This document shows, in pieces, positions 17,686 through 26,099 of a stretch of 64,000 bases of DNA (the stretch's first letter is position 1; every line of letters begins with the position of its first letter). Made by a program: the position numbers and the translations under genes. The notes under the pieces are model-generated. The model searched no databases, was not told the DNA's origin, and saw only the letters and a list, made by a program, of their open reading frames with translations. Source of the DNA: ZAX-1 sp046533095 (GTDB taxonomy: Bacteria; Bacillota; Clostridia; Lachnospirales; Lachnospiraceae); the NCBI GenBank assembly GCA_046533095.1, contig JAJQRA010000038.1, forward strand, positions 247,832 through 311,831, given 5' to 3'.

Positions 17686-17760
17686 AACAAATATAGGGGC
17701 AAGTGCGCCCAAATGTAAAAAACGAAATGTGAATATAGGGATAAGTGCGTCCAAATTAAG
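17686..17760 (+). repeat. Short direct repeat in the TadZ-like leader, 2 copies
   Basis: Two imperfect copies of ATAGGGGCAAGTGCGCCCAA occur about 44 bases apart (from about 17692 and 17736), each followed by AT-rich sequence containing AAATGTAA or AAATTAAG. They lie between the candidate promoter and the start codon, in what would be the untranslated leader. AAGTGCGCCC could fold weakly; no known switch is recognised. Confidence 0.6.
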
Positions 17761-17807
17761 GAAAAATTAATATTGAACTAAGGGGAACTTATGAAGGAGG
17801 CACATAT

Positions 17808-18596
17808 ATGAAAATCGCGTTTTGGAGCGAAAAACCAGATATTGGAACTACATTTAATATGGCCGCTATAGCATGTATTGCATCTATGAAATATTCATTT
17901 CGTAGTGCTTTGATTTCAGCTGGATATAATGATGATGACTTGGAATTAAGCTTTAACAGTGGTAGGGAAATCGCTGTGGCAGAATTGAGCCATTACTGTA
18001 AAAGCGGAAGCCTTGATAATATTTTGGAGGCAGGAGGGGAAACAACACCGAAAAAAGTATTGGGAAATATGAAATCAATTATTAAAAATAAATTAGATTG
18101 TTTACCTGCGGGAAAACAGTTTTCAGCATTCTATCCAGAGTATTTAGAACCTCAAATGGAGCAGATTACGCAAATAGCAGAACAGTACTATGATATTGTT
18201 TTTATAGACTGTGGCAGTAAGAGGGATGCATTCGCAAGAAAAATGCTGCAGAAAGCAGATGTAGTAGTTGTTAATTTTGAGCAGGAATTAGAAAGCCTTT
18301 ACCAATTTTATCAAAATCAATACAATATTAGTGGGAAAAAGTTTTTTCTAATCTGCAATTGCTTTATGGAAGACATACACAACAAATCGAATCTGCATAG
18401 AATATTTAGAATGGGCGAAGACAAAATTGGCGCAATTCCTTATAACCTATGGTTGGCAAAAGCATTTTTGGCAGGAAAAACAGAAAAATATTTTCAGCGG
18501 CATATGAAAGGCGATCTAAAAGAGCAGCCTTCGGTAATGTTACAGGAAATGATGGATACAACTTTTCAGATTTTAAAGACGTGCCAACTTATTTAA
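17808..18596 (+). CDS. Atypical MinD/ParA-like ATPase (TadZ/CpaE-like)
   Basis: Protein of 262 residues with a MinD/ParA fold pattern. MKIAFWSEKPDIGTTFNMAAIA takes the place of the Walker A loop, but the usual glycine-rich KGGxGKT has become EKPDIGTT, with the lysine and two glycines lost. YYDIVFIDCGS stands for the Walker B region, and ADVVVVNFEQE follows. Such degenerate loops are known in TadZ/CpaE proteins, which place Tad machines at the cell pole. AAGGAGG lies nine bases before the ATG. It is 800 bases behind the surface protein and has its own promoter, which resembles the one at the head of the locus. ATP binding is doubtful. Function as the localisation factor of the Tad-like locus is inferred. 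Confidence 0.72.
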   Translation: MKIAFWSEKPDIGTTFNMAAIACIASMKYSFRSALISAGYNDDDLELSFNSGREIAVAELSHYCKSGSLDNILEAGGETTPKKVLGNMKSIIKNKLDCLPAGKQFSAFYPEYLEPQMEQITQIAEQYYDIVFIDCGSKRDAFARKMLQKADVVVVNFEQELESLYQFYQNQYNISGKKFFLICNCFMEDIHNKSNLHRIFRMGEDKIGAIPYNLWLAKAFLAGKTEKYFQRHMKGDLKEQPSVMLQEMMDTTFQILKTCQLI

Positions 18597-18932
18597 AGGG
18601 AAAAACATATCTTAAAGAGGCAAGGGTGAAAAATAAAGTAAATTTTGAGATAACTTTAACTAGGCTCCTCATGGCATACAAGGTATTTGTAATATTCATA
18701 AGGCTAAATCTAGCCACTTCCTAAGCTCCCCATGCAGAGTATCTGCTATTCCGTAAAATGACTTTAAACCCAAAATAGGTGGCACACAATTTTTTCATGG
18801 CTTGTTTGTGTCTTGAGCGAAGAGAAAGGAAGGATGAAAAATATGCAAAAATTGTCATAAATTGGAGGGTATAGTGCAAATCGCCCTATACCCTTTCATT
18901 CTATTTATGAGTATGGTATAACTGAATTGGCA
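18597..18932. other. Intergenic region with one inverted repeat, no gene seen
   Basis: No gene recognised. GGGTATAG (18867-18874) and CTATACCC (18886-18893) form an 8-base-pair hairpin 40 bases beyond the stop of the minus-strand cyclophilin gene. It may end transcription from either side, but T runs are short. Confidence 0.5.
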
Positions 18933-19454
18933 TTAGCATTTATTTGGGTCTGGATAATTCAGACCAAATGTATCTACCGTAACTTTTTTCATGACCTGAG
19001 CCTTTAGAGGACGGTCAGTGTAGTCGGTATCGGTAGCTACAATTTTATCTACAATATCAAGACCTTCAATTACTTTACCAAAAGCAGCGTATTGGCCATC
19101 TAAATGAGGAGAATTTTTATGCATAATAAAGAATTGTGAGCCAGCAGAATTAGGCGCCATGGAACGAGCCATGGAAAGTACGCCGGGGGTGTGAGTCAAC
19201 TCATTGGGGAATCCATTTTGAGCAAACTCACCTTTTATTTTATAACCGGGATCGCCCATGCCAGTTCCATCCGGACAACCACCTTGAATCATAAATCCAG
19301 GAATGACGCGGTGAAAAATTAAACCATCATAATAATTTTTTTTAACAAGGGAGATATAGTTGTTTACCGTATTAGGGGCTATTTCGGGGTATAGTTCTGC
19401 TTTCATAATATCGCCGTTTTCCAATTCAAATGTAACGATAGGATTTTGTGCCAT
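18933..19454 (-). CDS. Peptidyl-prolyl cis-trans isomerase, cyclophilin type
   Basis: Cyclophilin of 173 residues that speeds up proline isomerisation during folding, probably in the cytoplasm because no signal peptide is present. Family motifs are all visible: FHRVIPGFMIQGG, SMARSMAPNSAGSQFFI and LDGQYAAFGKV. The start was set at MAQNPIVTFELENG because AGAAGGA stands eight bases before it; the frame is open 45 codons further upstream, but that part is not cyclophilin-like. Histidine replaces the tryptophan that binds cyclosporin in eukaryotic forms (HLDGQ), as in many bacterial members. It is a single-gene unit on the minus strand, facing the Tad-like locus. Confidence 0.95.
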   Translation of the reverse strand: MAQNPIVTFELENGDIMKAELYPEIAPNTVNNYISLVKKNYYDGLIFHRVIPGFMIQGGCPDGTGMGDPGYKIKGEFAQNGFPNELTHTPGVLSMARSMAPNSAGSQFFIMHKNSPHLDGQYAAFGKVIEGLDIVDKIVATDTDYTDRPLKAQVMKKVTVDTFGLNYPDPNKC

Positions 19455-19803
19455 TTTTGGTTCCTTCTTTCTAAGTTTTTGGGTTAAAAGGTGAATTAGA
19501 TGAACTAAGTTCATATGGTGGAAAGTATCTTTTACTAATTTTAACGGAAAAAAGTGCAAAGGTAAAGAGGAAATACATTTTTTATACAAACCCTATGGAC
19601 TTTAGCCCGATTCTATCGACATGAATTGCGCATATTTTTAGTAACCCAATGATAGTCTGACAAAGGGTGCGTTAGAATATGTAATGTTCTAAAACGACAA
19701 TTCCGTAATATAAATTAATAATACATACACAATCGATATGCCATCGATGTACATTATGCTTGGCCAGCGGAATGAGCAAGCGAGAGGAAGGAGATAAAAA
19801 TTC
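19455..19803. other. Divergent intergenic region, no gene seen
   Basis: Separates the minus-strand cyclophilin gene from the plus-strand SSB-like gene and must hold both promoters. I see no gene and no pair of boxes good enough to call. AGGAAGGAGATAAAAATTC supplies the ribosome site for the SSB-like gene. Confidence 0.5.
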
Positions 19804-20430
19804 ATGGCAGATAAAATATTTGAAAACAATCAGGCAACAATAACAGGGGAGATAATGTCGGATTTTAAGTACAGCCACGAGGTGTTTGGAGAGGGGTTTT
19901 ATATGGTGGATATTTCGGTGAACCGCCTAAGCAGTTTTGCCGACTATATACCACTTATGGTGTCAGAACGTCTTATTGATACGGAACAAGTTTGCATAGG
20001 ACAATACATACGTATTAGTGGCCAGTTTCGTTCCTACAACCGACACGAAGAAAAGAAAAATAAGCTAGTGCTTTCCGTGTTTGTTCGGGAATTGGAGTTT
20101 GTGGATGAAATGCCGGATGGGGAAAAGAGCAACCAGATTTTCTTGGATGGCTATATTTGCAAAGATCCTATTTATCGAAAAACACCATTAGGGAGAGAGA
20201 TTGCAGATTTGCTCATTGCTGTGAACCGTTCCTATGGGAAATCGGATTATATACCATGTATTTGCTGGGGCAGAAATGCCAGATATGCATCTGGATTTGA
20301 AATCGGTGGGCACGTGCAGGTATATGGGAGGATACAGAGCCGTGAATACGTGAAAAAGATGGCAGAAGACGAAACGCAAAAGAGGGTTGCTTATGAGGTT
20401 TCTGTTAATAAAATTGAATATTTGGAATAG
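19804..20430 (+). CDS. Single-stranded DNA-binding protein-like (OB-fold) protein
   Basis: Protein of 208 residues. The C-terminal half (about 115-208) matches an SSB-type OB fold: IFLDGYICKDPIYRKTPLGREIADLLIAVNR, then YIPCICWGRNAR, then GGHVQVYGRIQSREY. The N-terminal half has similar strand patterns (GEIMSDFKYSHEVFGEGFYMVDISVNR, then GQYIRISGQFRSYN) and looks like a second OB fold. The acidic DDxPF tail of the main SSB is missing, so this is probably not the replication SSB. Two-OB proteins of this kind are common in Lachnospiraceae but their role is unknown to me. AGGAAGGAG lies upstream of the ATG. Confidence 0.78.
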   Translation: MADKIFENNQATITGEIMSDFKYSHEVFGEGFYMVDISVNRLSSFADYIPLMVSERLIDTEQVCIGQYIRISGQFRSYNRHEEKKNKLVLSVFVRELEFVDEMPDGEKSNQIFLDGYICKDPIYRKTPLGREIADLLIAVNRSYGKSDYIPCICWGRNARYASGFEIGGHVQVYGRIQSREYVKKMAEDETQKRVAYEVSVNKIEYLE

Positions 20431-20455
20431 AAAAATGAATCATATTTTTTAATAT

Positions 20456-20484
20456 TTGCATTTTCTGGGAATTTATGGTATTTT
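20456..20484 (+). promoter_or_regulatory. Candidate promoter of the adenosyltransferase gene
   Basis: TTGCAT (20456-20461), 17 bases, TATTTT (20479-20484), 73 bases before the start codon. Confidence 0.45.
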
Positions 20485-20556
20485 ATTACAATCTGGATGA
20501 ACTTTACAATATATGTAATTATTAAGTAGTGGAGTGGAAAGCAGAGGTAAAATAGC

Positions 20557-21048
20557 ATGAATAAGGGAAATGTTACGGTTTATTATGGAGAAGGACGCGG
20601 CAAGACGACAGCGGCGATTGGATATGCAATCAGGGCGGCAAGCCAAGGAAAATCTGTCTTTGTCATTCAATTTTTAAAAGGAAGAAATGATGACGAAATC
20701 AGCTTTATCCGTCGCTTGGAACCAGAAATAAAATTTTTCCAATTTGAAAAATCAGAAAAAGATTTTGATGATTTACCGGAAAATGTAAGGAATGAAGAGT
20801 GCATGAATATAAAAAATGGATTTAATTTTGCGAAAAAAGTGCTCGTAACCGGTGAATGCAATGTTTTAGTTTTAGATGAACTTTTGGGGATATTAGATAA
20901 TAAAGTTATTACAAATGAAGAAGTGGAAGCAATGATGAAAAACAAGTCTGAAGAAACGGAAATTATTTTTACCGGGCGTGTAATGAATGAATCTATTATG
21001 AAATATGCGGATGAAGTTTACCAAATTCAGCCGATAAAGACAAAATAG
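20557..21048 (+). CDS. Corrinoid (cob(I)alamin) adenosyltransferase, CobO/BtuR type
   Basis: P-loop protein of 163 residues in the CobO/BtuR family, which attaches the adenosyl group to reduced corrinoids. The family's start VTVYYGEGRGKTTAAIGYAIRAA includes the Walker A loop GEGRGKTT (residues 11-18), followed by VFVIQFLKG. VLVLDELLGILDNK gives the Walker B region and EIIFTGR the end motif. It is a little shorter than E. coli BtuR (about 196). No other cobalamin gene is near, so whether it serves synthesis or salvage cannot be said. It is a single gene with its own candidate promoter; a lysine-riboswitch leader starts 130 bases behind it. Confidence 0.85.
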   Translation: MNKGNVTVYYGEGRGKTTAAIGYAIRAASQGKSVFVIQFLKGRNDDEISFIRRLEPEIKFFQFEKSEKDFDDLPENVRNEECMNIKNGFNFAKKVLVTGECNVLVLDELLGILDNKVITNEEVEAMMKNKSEETEIIFTGRVMNESIMKYADEVYQIQPIKTK

Positions 21049-21179
21049 CAGCAAAGGCAGAATAGGTAAACACTCCCCCACGTAAATTTTATGAATTTTG
21101 AAGTTGAGGCAGTTCATAGCGAATATTTGTTTCGGGAATCGTTCAGGCGTAATAAAAATTTTTCATATCAATTTATATG

Positions 21180-21208
21180 TTGACAAAAAAATATGAAAAT
21201 GCTATATT
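21180..21208 (+). promoter_or_regulatory. Promoter of the dapA leader
   Basis: TTGACA (21180-21185), 17 bases, TATATT (21203-21208). Transcription would begin near 21215, about 30 bases before the lysine aptamer, leaving a leader of about 750 bases. Confidence 0.75.
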
Positions 21209-21240
21209 AGATTTTAATTATATATGAGCAATGAATATTG

Positions 21241-21410
21241 CTTGATAGAGGTTGCGTGATTCAAAAGTAGCTTATCGGATGTGGCAGGCACAGTAAATGA
21301 TAAGCAAAAGGGGAAAGCGCCGAAAGGATGTACTGCCTGATGGTACATTTTTGGGCATATAATGAATAATTATATGACTGTCATCTTTTAAAAGATGGAG
21401 CGCTATCTAA
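21241..21410 (+). ncRNA. Lysine riboswitch aptamer (L box)
   Basis: The stretch shows the landmarks of the lysine riboswitch in order: GATAGAGGTTGCG at the 5' side, AAAAGTAG, GGGGAAAGCGCCGAAAGG in the middle, GGGCAT, GACTGTCATC and GGAGCGCTATC at the 3' side. The closing stem P1 pairs GATAG (21244-21248) with CTATC (21403-21407). It lies between a strong promoter and dapA, a lysine-pathway gene, as expected. Lysine binding should lower dapA expression. The usual expression platform directly after P1 is absent; the likely terminator lies 290 bases downstream. Confidence 0.9.
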
Positions 21411-21485
21411 GATTTATTCACATGCAGACTAGAGTAAAAGACACCATTCACTATCTTATGGTATGATAGCTATTGCAGATTTTTG

Positions 21486-21590
21486 AACGTTAGTAGTTTA
21501 ATAATCTGATTTACGGCACAATAAAGATGTGTCTTTTATAAGAATTTGCGTTGCAATTTCTTATAAGCTATCTATGGAAATCCACGAAAG
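21486..21590 (+). repeat. Palindromic intergenic element, family A, copy 1
   Basis: Begins with a TTGAACGTTAGTAGTTTAA hairpin, then AATCTGATTTACGGCAC, and ends with the hairpin TTATAAGAATTTGCGTTGCAATTTCTTATAA, whose arms agree apart from one mismatch. The order of parts is that of the copies at 26100-26304. It stands between the lysine aptamer and the terminator of the dapA leader. Confidence 0.8.
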
Positions 21591-21664
21591 CGGATAGATT
21601 AGGGATAAAAGTTTTTGGGAGTTATGAAGTTCTCTAGCTGTTATGAATGGCAATTTGCACACAA

Positions 21665-21726
21665 GGTGTGTAATCAATTGTTGTGAAAATCTATGAGAGG
21701 CTACACACTTCCCTCTCTTTTTTTAT
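21665..21726 (+). terminator. Intrinsic terminator in the dapA leader with possible antiterminator
   Basis: GAGAGG (21695-21700) pairs with CCTCTC (21712-21717), followed by a T run. GTGTGTA (21665-21671) can instead pair with TACACAC (21702-21708), which would trap GAGAGG in a loop and prevent the terminator. Such exclusive pairing is what a riboswitch platform needs. A direct link to the aptamer fold is not visible. Confidence 0.7.
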
Positions 21727-21738
21727 TGCTTATCATAG

Positions 21739-21800
21739 GAGAACGATTCAATACCCCAATAGCGCGAAGCCCTTTTTGAACTTCGTGACGGTGGTCGAAT
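21739..21800 (+). repeat. Dispersed element, family B, partial copy
   Basis: AACGATTCAATACCCCAATAGCGCGAAGCCC matches the first 30 bases of the element before dapB (23133 onward) with a few changes. It lies between the leader terminator and dapA. Confidence 0.6.
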
Positions 21801-21967
21801 AGATAGCAGGGAAGCACATGGAAGAGCAAACGGTCGAAATTTGGCAGTGAAGAGTGAAAGAAAAACACTTTTACCCAATTAATTTATATAAGCACAAATT
21901 GAACATGCACAGAAAGCTGTGCAAAAAAGCTGTGAATCATAAACTAGAGTTCAAAGGAGGAGTTAAA

Positions 21968-22858
21968 ATGGCACTTTTTCAAGGCGCTGGTGTTGCAGTC
22001 ATTACACCAATGAAAGACAATCTTGAGGTAAATTATGAGAAACTGGAAGCAATCATCAACGATCAGATTGCGAATGGAACAGATTGTATCGTAATAGCCG
22101 GTACAACAGGGGAGGCCTCTACACTATCTATGGAGGAACATGAAGAATGTGTTCGCGCTGCAGTTGCCATGGTCAAAAAACGTGTTCCGATTATTGCCGG
22201 AACGGGCTCTAACTGTACAGAATCAGCAATTGAATTGTCTACAGAGGCAGAAAAAGCTGGTGTAGATGGAATCTTAGTGGTTACACCTTATTACAATAAG
22301 GCGACCCAAAAGGGTTTAATAAACCATTATACAAAAATAGCGGCTACGGTTGATATTCCGCTCGTTATGTACAATGTACCAAGTAGAACTGGATGTTATC
22401 TACAACCGGAAACAATGGCACAGCTGTATAATAGCGTAGACAATATTGTTGGAGTGAAAGAGGCATCTGGAAATATTAGCGATACAGCGGAGCTCATGCA
22501 TTTGACAAATGGTGATTTTGAACTTTATTCCGGCAACGATGACCAAGTGATTCCATTGCTGTCCCTAGGCGGGATTGGAGTCATTTCAGTAGTATCTAAT
22601 GTCGCACCACAATATGTACATGATATGGTTAAGGGCTATTTAAACGGTGACAAGGAAAAAGCATTAGAAATGCAGTTGAGGGCAATTCCACTTTGCAAGG
22701 CATTATTTAATGAAGTAAATCCAATTCCTGTAAAAGCGGCAATGAACTTGATGGGCTGGGAAGTGGGCACTTTACGTGAGCCGTTGACAGAGCTAGAAGA
22801 GCATCATGTTAAAATCTTAACAAAAGCAATGCAGGAATTTGGCATAAAGTTAGTGTAA
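21968..22858 (+). CDS. dapA: 4-hydroxy-tetrahydrodipicolinate synthase
   Basis: First committed enzyme of lysine and diaminopimelate synthesis, 296 residues, condensing pyruvate with aspartate semialdehyde. The Schiff-base lysine is in GVKEASGN, the catalytic tyrosine in MYNVPSRTG, and the threonine pair in GTTGEASTL. The start is the ATG behind AAAGGAGGAG at 21955-21964. The frame is open 38 codons upstream, but that part is not DapA-like and overlaps leader RNA. A lysine riboswitch leader precedes it and a strong terminator follows at 22958, so it is transcribed alone, apart from dapB 430 bases on. Confidence 0.97.
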   Translation: MALFQGAGVAVITPMKDNLEVNYEKLEAIINDQIANGTDCIVIAGTTGEASTLSMEEHEECVRAAVAMVKKRVPIIAGTGSNCTESAIELSTEAEKAGVDGILVVTPYYNKATQKGLINHYTKIAATVDIPLVMYNVPSRTGCYLQPETMAQLYNSVDNIVGVKEASGNISDTAELMHLTNGDFELYSGNDDQVIPLLSLGGIGVISVVSNVAPQYVHDMVKGYLNGDKEKALEMQLRAIPLCKALFNEVNPIPVKAAMNLMGWEVGTLREPLTELEEHHVKILTKAMQEFGIKLV

Positions 22859-22957
22859 TGAGAGTCTGCCAAGGCATTTCATAACGATTTATGGCATGGT
22901 GCATGAACGGATAAGCTAGTATAAGTTCTTAACCAAGCATTAAATGCTATATAAATG

Positions 22958-23007
22958 GGCTGTATCGGAACATAGGGAGCAAATATGTTTTGATACAGCC
23001 TTTTTTT
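22958..23007 (+). terminator. Intrinsic terminator of dapA
   Basis: GGCTGTATC (22958-22966) pairs perfectly with GATACAGCC (22992-23000), followed by seven T. Confidence 0.92.
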
Positions 23008-23094
23008 ATTTAATTTTTATCTTAAAAATATTTGTGCCATGCTAGGACATTGCCCTATATGGATTATCTTAAAAATATTTGTTTCATGCAAGTG

Positions 23095-23123
23095 TTGCAT
23101 TTATGATTAGAATTTACTATGAT
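23095..23123 (+). promoter_or_regulatory. Candidate promoter of dapB
   Basis: TTGCAT (23095-23100), 17 bases, TATGAT (23118-23123). A nearby direct repeat TTATCTTAAAAATATTTGT occurs twice just upstream (about 23019 and 23064). Confidence 0.5.
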
Positions 23124-23132
23124 ATTATATAT

Positions 23133-23270
23133 AGAACGATTCAGTACCCCAGTAACGCAAAGTGTTTGGCATAGCAAAAGCCCGAGAATTCATGCTTATT
23201 GAATTACGAATGTTCAGTAAGGAACAATGACAAGATGTAAAAGCCAACGTGTGCATCTTGTGTGTATACC
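23133..23270 (+). repeat. Dispersed element, family B, copy before dapB
   Basis: AACGATTCAGTACCCCAGTAACGCAAAGTGTTTGGCATAGCAAAAG followed by GAATTCATGC matches the copy at 31609-31715 over about 60 bases. Both then carry a second hairpin (here CAAGATG/CATCTTG near 23230-23262). The copy fills most of the dapB leader, so it is transcribed. Confidence 0.75.
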
Positions 23271-23283
23271 AGGAGGAGAACCT

Positions 23284-24042
23284 ATGATAAAGATTATAAT
23301 GCATGGCTGTAATGGGAAAATGGGACAAGTAATTACAGGTATGTGTAAGGAAGATGTTGCGGTAGAAATTGTAGCTGGAATTGACCCGTCAGATCATATC
23401 AGCAATGAGTATCCAGTATTTTCAAAAATAGAAAAATGTGATATACTAGCAGATGTTATCATTGATTTTGCATCATCAGGGGCAATAGACAATTTATTGG
23501 ATTACAGTGTAGAAAAACAGATACCAGTGGTCGTATGTACGACAGGGCTATCGAAAGAACAATTAGATGCAATAGAAGAGGCGGCTAAGAAAGTAGCGGT
23601 CTTAAAATCGGCGAATATGTCACTGGGCATTAATACGCTGCTTGACTTGCTGCAAAAGGCGGTAAAGGTGTTGGCGCCGGCAGGTTTTGATATAGAAATA
23701 GTGGAAAAGCACCATAATCAAAAAGTAGATGCACCAAGTGGTACGGCGTTGGCTATGGCGGATTCTATGAATGATGCGATGGAACAGGCATACCATTATC
23801 AATATGACAGAACAAAGGAACGGTGTAAGAGGGATAAGAAAGAGATTGGAATACAGGCAGTCAGAGGGGGAAACATCGTAGGGGAACACGATGTCATTTT
23901 TGCAGGGACAGATGAAGTGATTACATTTTCACATACAGCATATTCAAAAGCAGTTTTTGGCAAAGGAGCTTTGGAAGCAGCGAAATATTTGGCGGGGAAG
24001 CCGGCCGGCCGATACGAAATGAAGCACGTAATACAGCAATGA
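23284..24042 (+). CDS. dapB: 4-hydroxy-tetrahydrodipicolinate reductase
   Basis: Second enzyme of the lysine/diaminopimelate branch after DapA, 252 residues, reducing the dipicolinate precursor with NAD(P)H. The nucleotide loop is IMHGCNGKMGQVI at the N-terminus. The catalytic His and substrate site lie in EKHHNQKVDAPSGTAL, the classic DapB signature, and HTAYSKAVFGKGALEAAKYL is the usual end. The ATG at 23284 has AGGAGGAG before it; the open frame upstream is repeat DNA of family B. The fbp gene follows after 95 bases. Confidence 0.96.
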   Translation: MIKIIMHGCNGKMGQVITGMCKEDVAVEIVAGIDPSDHISNEYPVFSKIEKCDILADVIIDFASSGAIDNLLDYSVEKQIPVVVCTTGLSKEQLDAIEEAAKKVAVLKSANMSLGINTLLDLLQKAVKVLAPAGFDIEIVEKHHNQKVDAPSGTALAMADSMNDAMEQAYHYQYDRTKERCKRDKKEIGIQAVRGGNIVGEHDVIFAGTDEVITFSHTAYSKAVFGKGALEAAKYLAGKPAGRYEMKHVIQQ

Positions 24043-24137
24043 ACCACAAAGGCGATGGCAATATAGAATTTAGAGGAAGAAATAAAATGTTGCATATGGA
24101 TAAGGTGATCTAATAAAGTGGATAAAATGGGGGAAGT

Positions 24138-26099
24138 ATGGGAAAAACGGATTTAAGGTATTTAAAGGGATTGGCAAAGCAGTATCCAACCATTGCATCG
24201 GCGGCAACGGAAATTGTCAATCTGCAGGCAATTTTAAGTCTGCCAAAAGGGACAGAGCATTTTATTACAGATATACATGGCGAATTTGAACAATTTCAGC
24301 ATGTATTAAAAAATGGGTCGGGCGCGATTAAACGGAAAATTGAAGAAGAATTTGGCAATAATTTTTCGGTAGCGGAAAAGAAGTCGATTGCTACATTAAT
24401 TTATTATCCGGAACTAAAACTAAAGGAAGTTCTAAAAAAAGAGACGAATATATTGGACTGGTATAAAGTTACAATATATCGGCTTATCCGTATCTGCAAA
24501 GGGGCATCCTCAAAATATACGCGTTCTAAGGTGCGAAAATCCTTGCCGAAAGATTTCGCATATGTAATTGAAGAATTGATGACTGGGCGGCCTGATATAT
24601 CTGATCAGGAGGCATACTATAGTGAAATTATTACTTCGGTAATCAAAACAGGCAGGGCGCCGGAACTCATTACGGCATTTAGCAATCTAATTCGAAGGTT
24701 TATCGTAGACCATCTGCACGTAGTAGGCGATATATTTGACAGGGGGCCATATCCCCATCTGGTAATGGATACATTAATGGAGCATCATTCGGTAGACATT
24801 CAGTGGGGAAACCATGATGTACTTTGGATGGGCGCAGCGGCAGGGGAGATGGCGTGTATTGCAAATGTAATTCGGATATCGGCAAAATATGGCAATCTAA
24901 ACATTTTAGAAGATGGGTATGGGATTAATTTAATCCCGCTGGCACGTTTTGCCATGACAAGATATGCGAATGATACGTGTTTGGCATTTAAATTAGAGTA
25001 CAGAGAAGAAGAATATGATATCAAAGATGTATTGCTAGATGAAAAAATGCACAAAGCCATTGCGATGATACAATTTAAACTGGAAGGGCAGCTTATAAAG
25101 AGCAGACCCGGCTTTGACATGGAGAACCGCCTTTTGCTGGATAAAATGGATTTGGAAAAAGGTATCGTGATGGTTGAGGGCAAGGAATATAAGCTAAAAG
25201 AGACATCTTTTCCGACTTATGATCCGGCGGATCCTTATCAGCTCACGCAAGAAGAAGTGGATGTGATGGAGCGCTTGACTTCTGCTTTTGTCAATTGCGA
25301 GCGGTTGCAGAAACACATACGGTTCCTCTACACAAAGGGTAGCCTTTATAAGACCTATAATTCAAATCTGCTTTATCATGGCTGCGTACCGTTTAATGAG
25401 GACGGAACCTTTAAAGCAGTGGAGGTCTATGGCAAAAAATACAGTGGAAAAGCATTGTATGATGTGTTGGAGCATTATGCAAGAAAAGGCTATTATGCCA
25501 TTGAACCGGAAGAAAAACAGAAAGGCATTGATATTTTATGGTACATATGGGAAAATGGCAATTCGCCGGTATTTGGGAAATCCAAAATGACGACCTTTGA
25601 ACGATACTTCATTGCAGATAAGGCAACCCATGAAGAACCAAAAAACCCTTACTACAGGCTCTTAGAAAAAGAAGAGATTGTAAATAAGATTTTATGCGAA
25701 TTTGGTCTGGAAGAAAAAGGTTCCCACATTATAAATGGGCATATTCCGGTAGAGTCTAAAAAAGGAGAATCTCCAGTGAAATGCCATGGTAAATTGCTCA
25801 TTATCGATGGGGGATTTTCAAAAGCCTACCAGTCGAAAACCGGAATTGCCGGATATACCTTAATCTATAATTCCTACGGACTTTTACTGGTTGCCCACGA
25901 ACCATTTGAATCAGTGGAAAAAGCAGTGCAAGATGAAAGCGATATCTATTCTGACACCGTTTTGGTTGAACATGAAGTGAAACGTCAAACGGTAGCAAAT
26001 ACCGATGTAGGGAAAAACTTAAAAGAGTCTATTGTAGAATTAAAAGAGCTTTTAGACGCGTACCGCGAGGGTGCAATCGTAGAAACGGCTATATTATAG
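24138..26099 (+). CDS. fbp: Fructose-1,6-bisphosphatase, class III
   Basis: Gluconeogenic phosphatase of 653 residues, releasing phosphate from fructose 1,6-bisphosphate. It is the class III enzyme of Firmicutes, unrelated to class I. The metallophosphatase motifs are visible: DIHGE (in FITDIHGEFEQF), GDIFDRGPYPH and GNHDVLW, with later NGHIPV and DGGFSKAY as metal and active-site parts. Length is usual for the class. A GGGGGAAG site precedes the ATG. Its final codons GCT ATA TTA TAG lie within a palindromic element whose same sequence recurs at 26272, so its stop codon comes from the element. The distance to dapB (95 bases) allows joint transcription, but their pathways differ. Confidence 0.96.
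   Translation: MGKTDLRYLKGLAKQYPTIASAATEIVNLQAILSLPKGTEHFITDIHGEFEQFQHVLKNGSGAIKRKIEEEFGNNFSVAEKKSIATLIYYPELKLKEVLKKETNILDWYKVTIYRLIRICKGASSKYTRSKVRKSLPKDFAYVIEELMTGRPDISDQEAYYSEIITSVIKTGRAPELITAFSNLIRRFIVDHLHVVGDIFDRGPYPHLVMDTLMEHHSVDIQWGNHDVLWMGAAAGEMACIANVIRISAKYGNLNILEDGYGINLIPLARFAMTRYANDTCLAFKLEYREEEYDIKDVLLDEKMHKAIAMIQFKLEGQLIKSRPGFDMENRLLLDKMDLEKGIVMVEGKEYKLKETSFPTYDPADPYQLTQEEVDVMERLTSAFVNCERLQKHIRFLYTKGSLYKTYNSNLLYHGCVPFNEDGTFKAVEVYGKKYSGKALYDVLEHYARKGYYAIEPEEKQKGIDILWYIWENGNSPVFGKSKMTTFERYFIADKATHEEPKNPYYRLLEKEEIVNKILCEFGLEEKGSHIINGHIPVESKKGESPVKCHGKLLIIDGGFSKAYQSKTGIAGYTLIYNSYGLLLVAHEPFESVEKAVQDESDIYSDTVLVEHEVKRQTVANTDVGKNLKESIVELKELLDAYREGAIVETAIL

Noticed and set aside
18449..18724. 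Open frame of 91 codons at the end of the TadZ-like gene
   Set aside because: Overlaps the TadZ-like gene in another frame, has no ribosome site and a non-protein-like end.
20557..21048. Part of a cobalamin operon
   Set aside because: No other cobalamin gene or cobalamin riboswitch is near; the adenosyltransferase stands alone.
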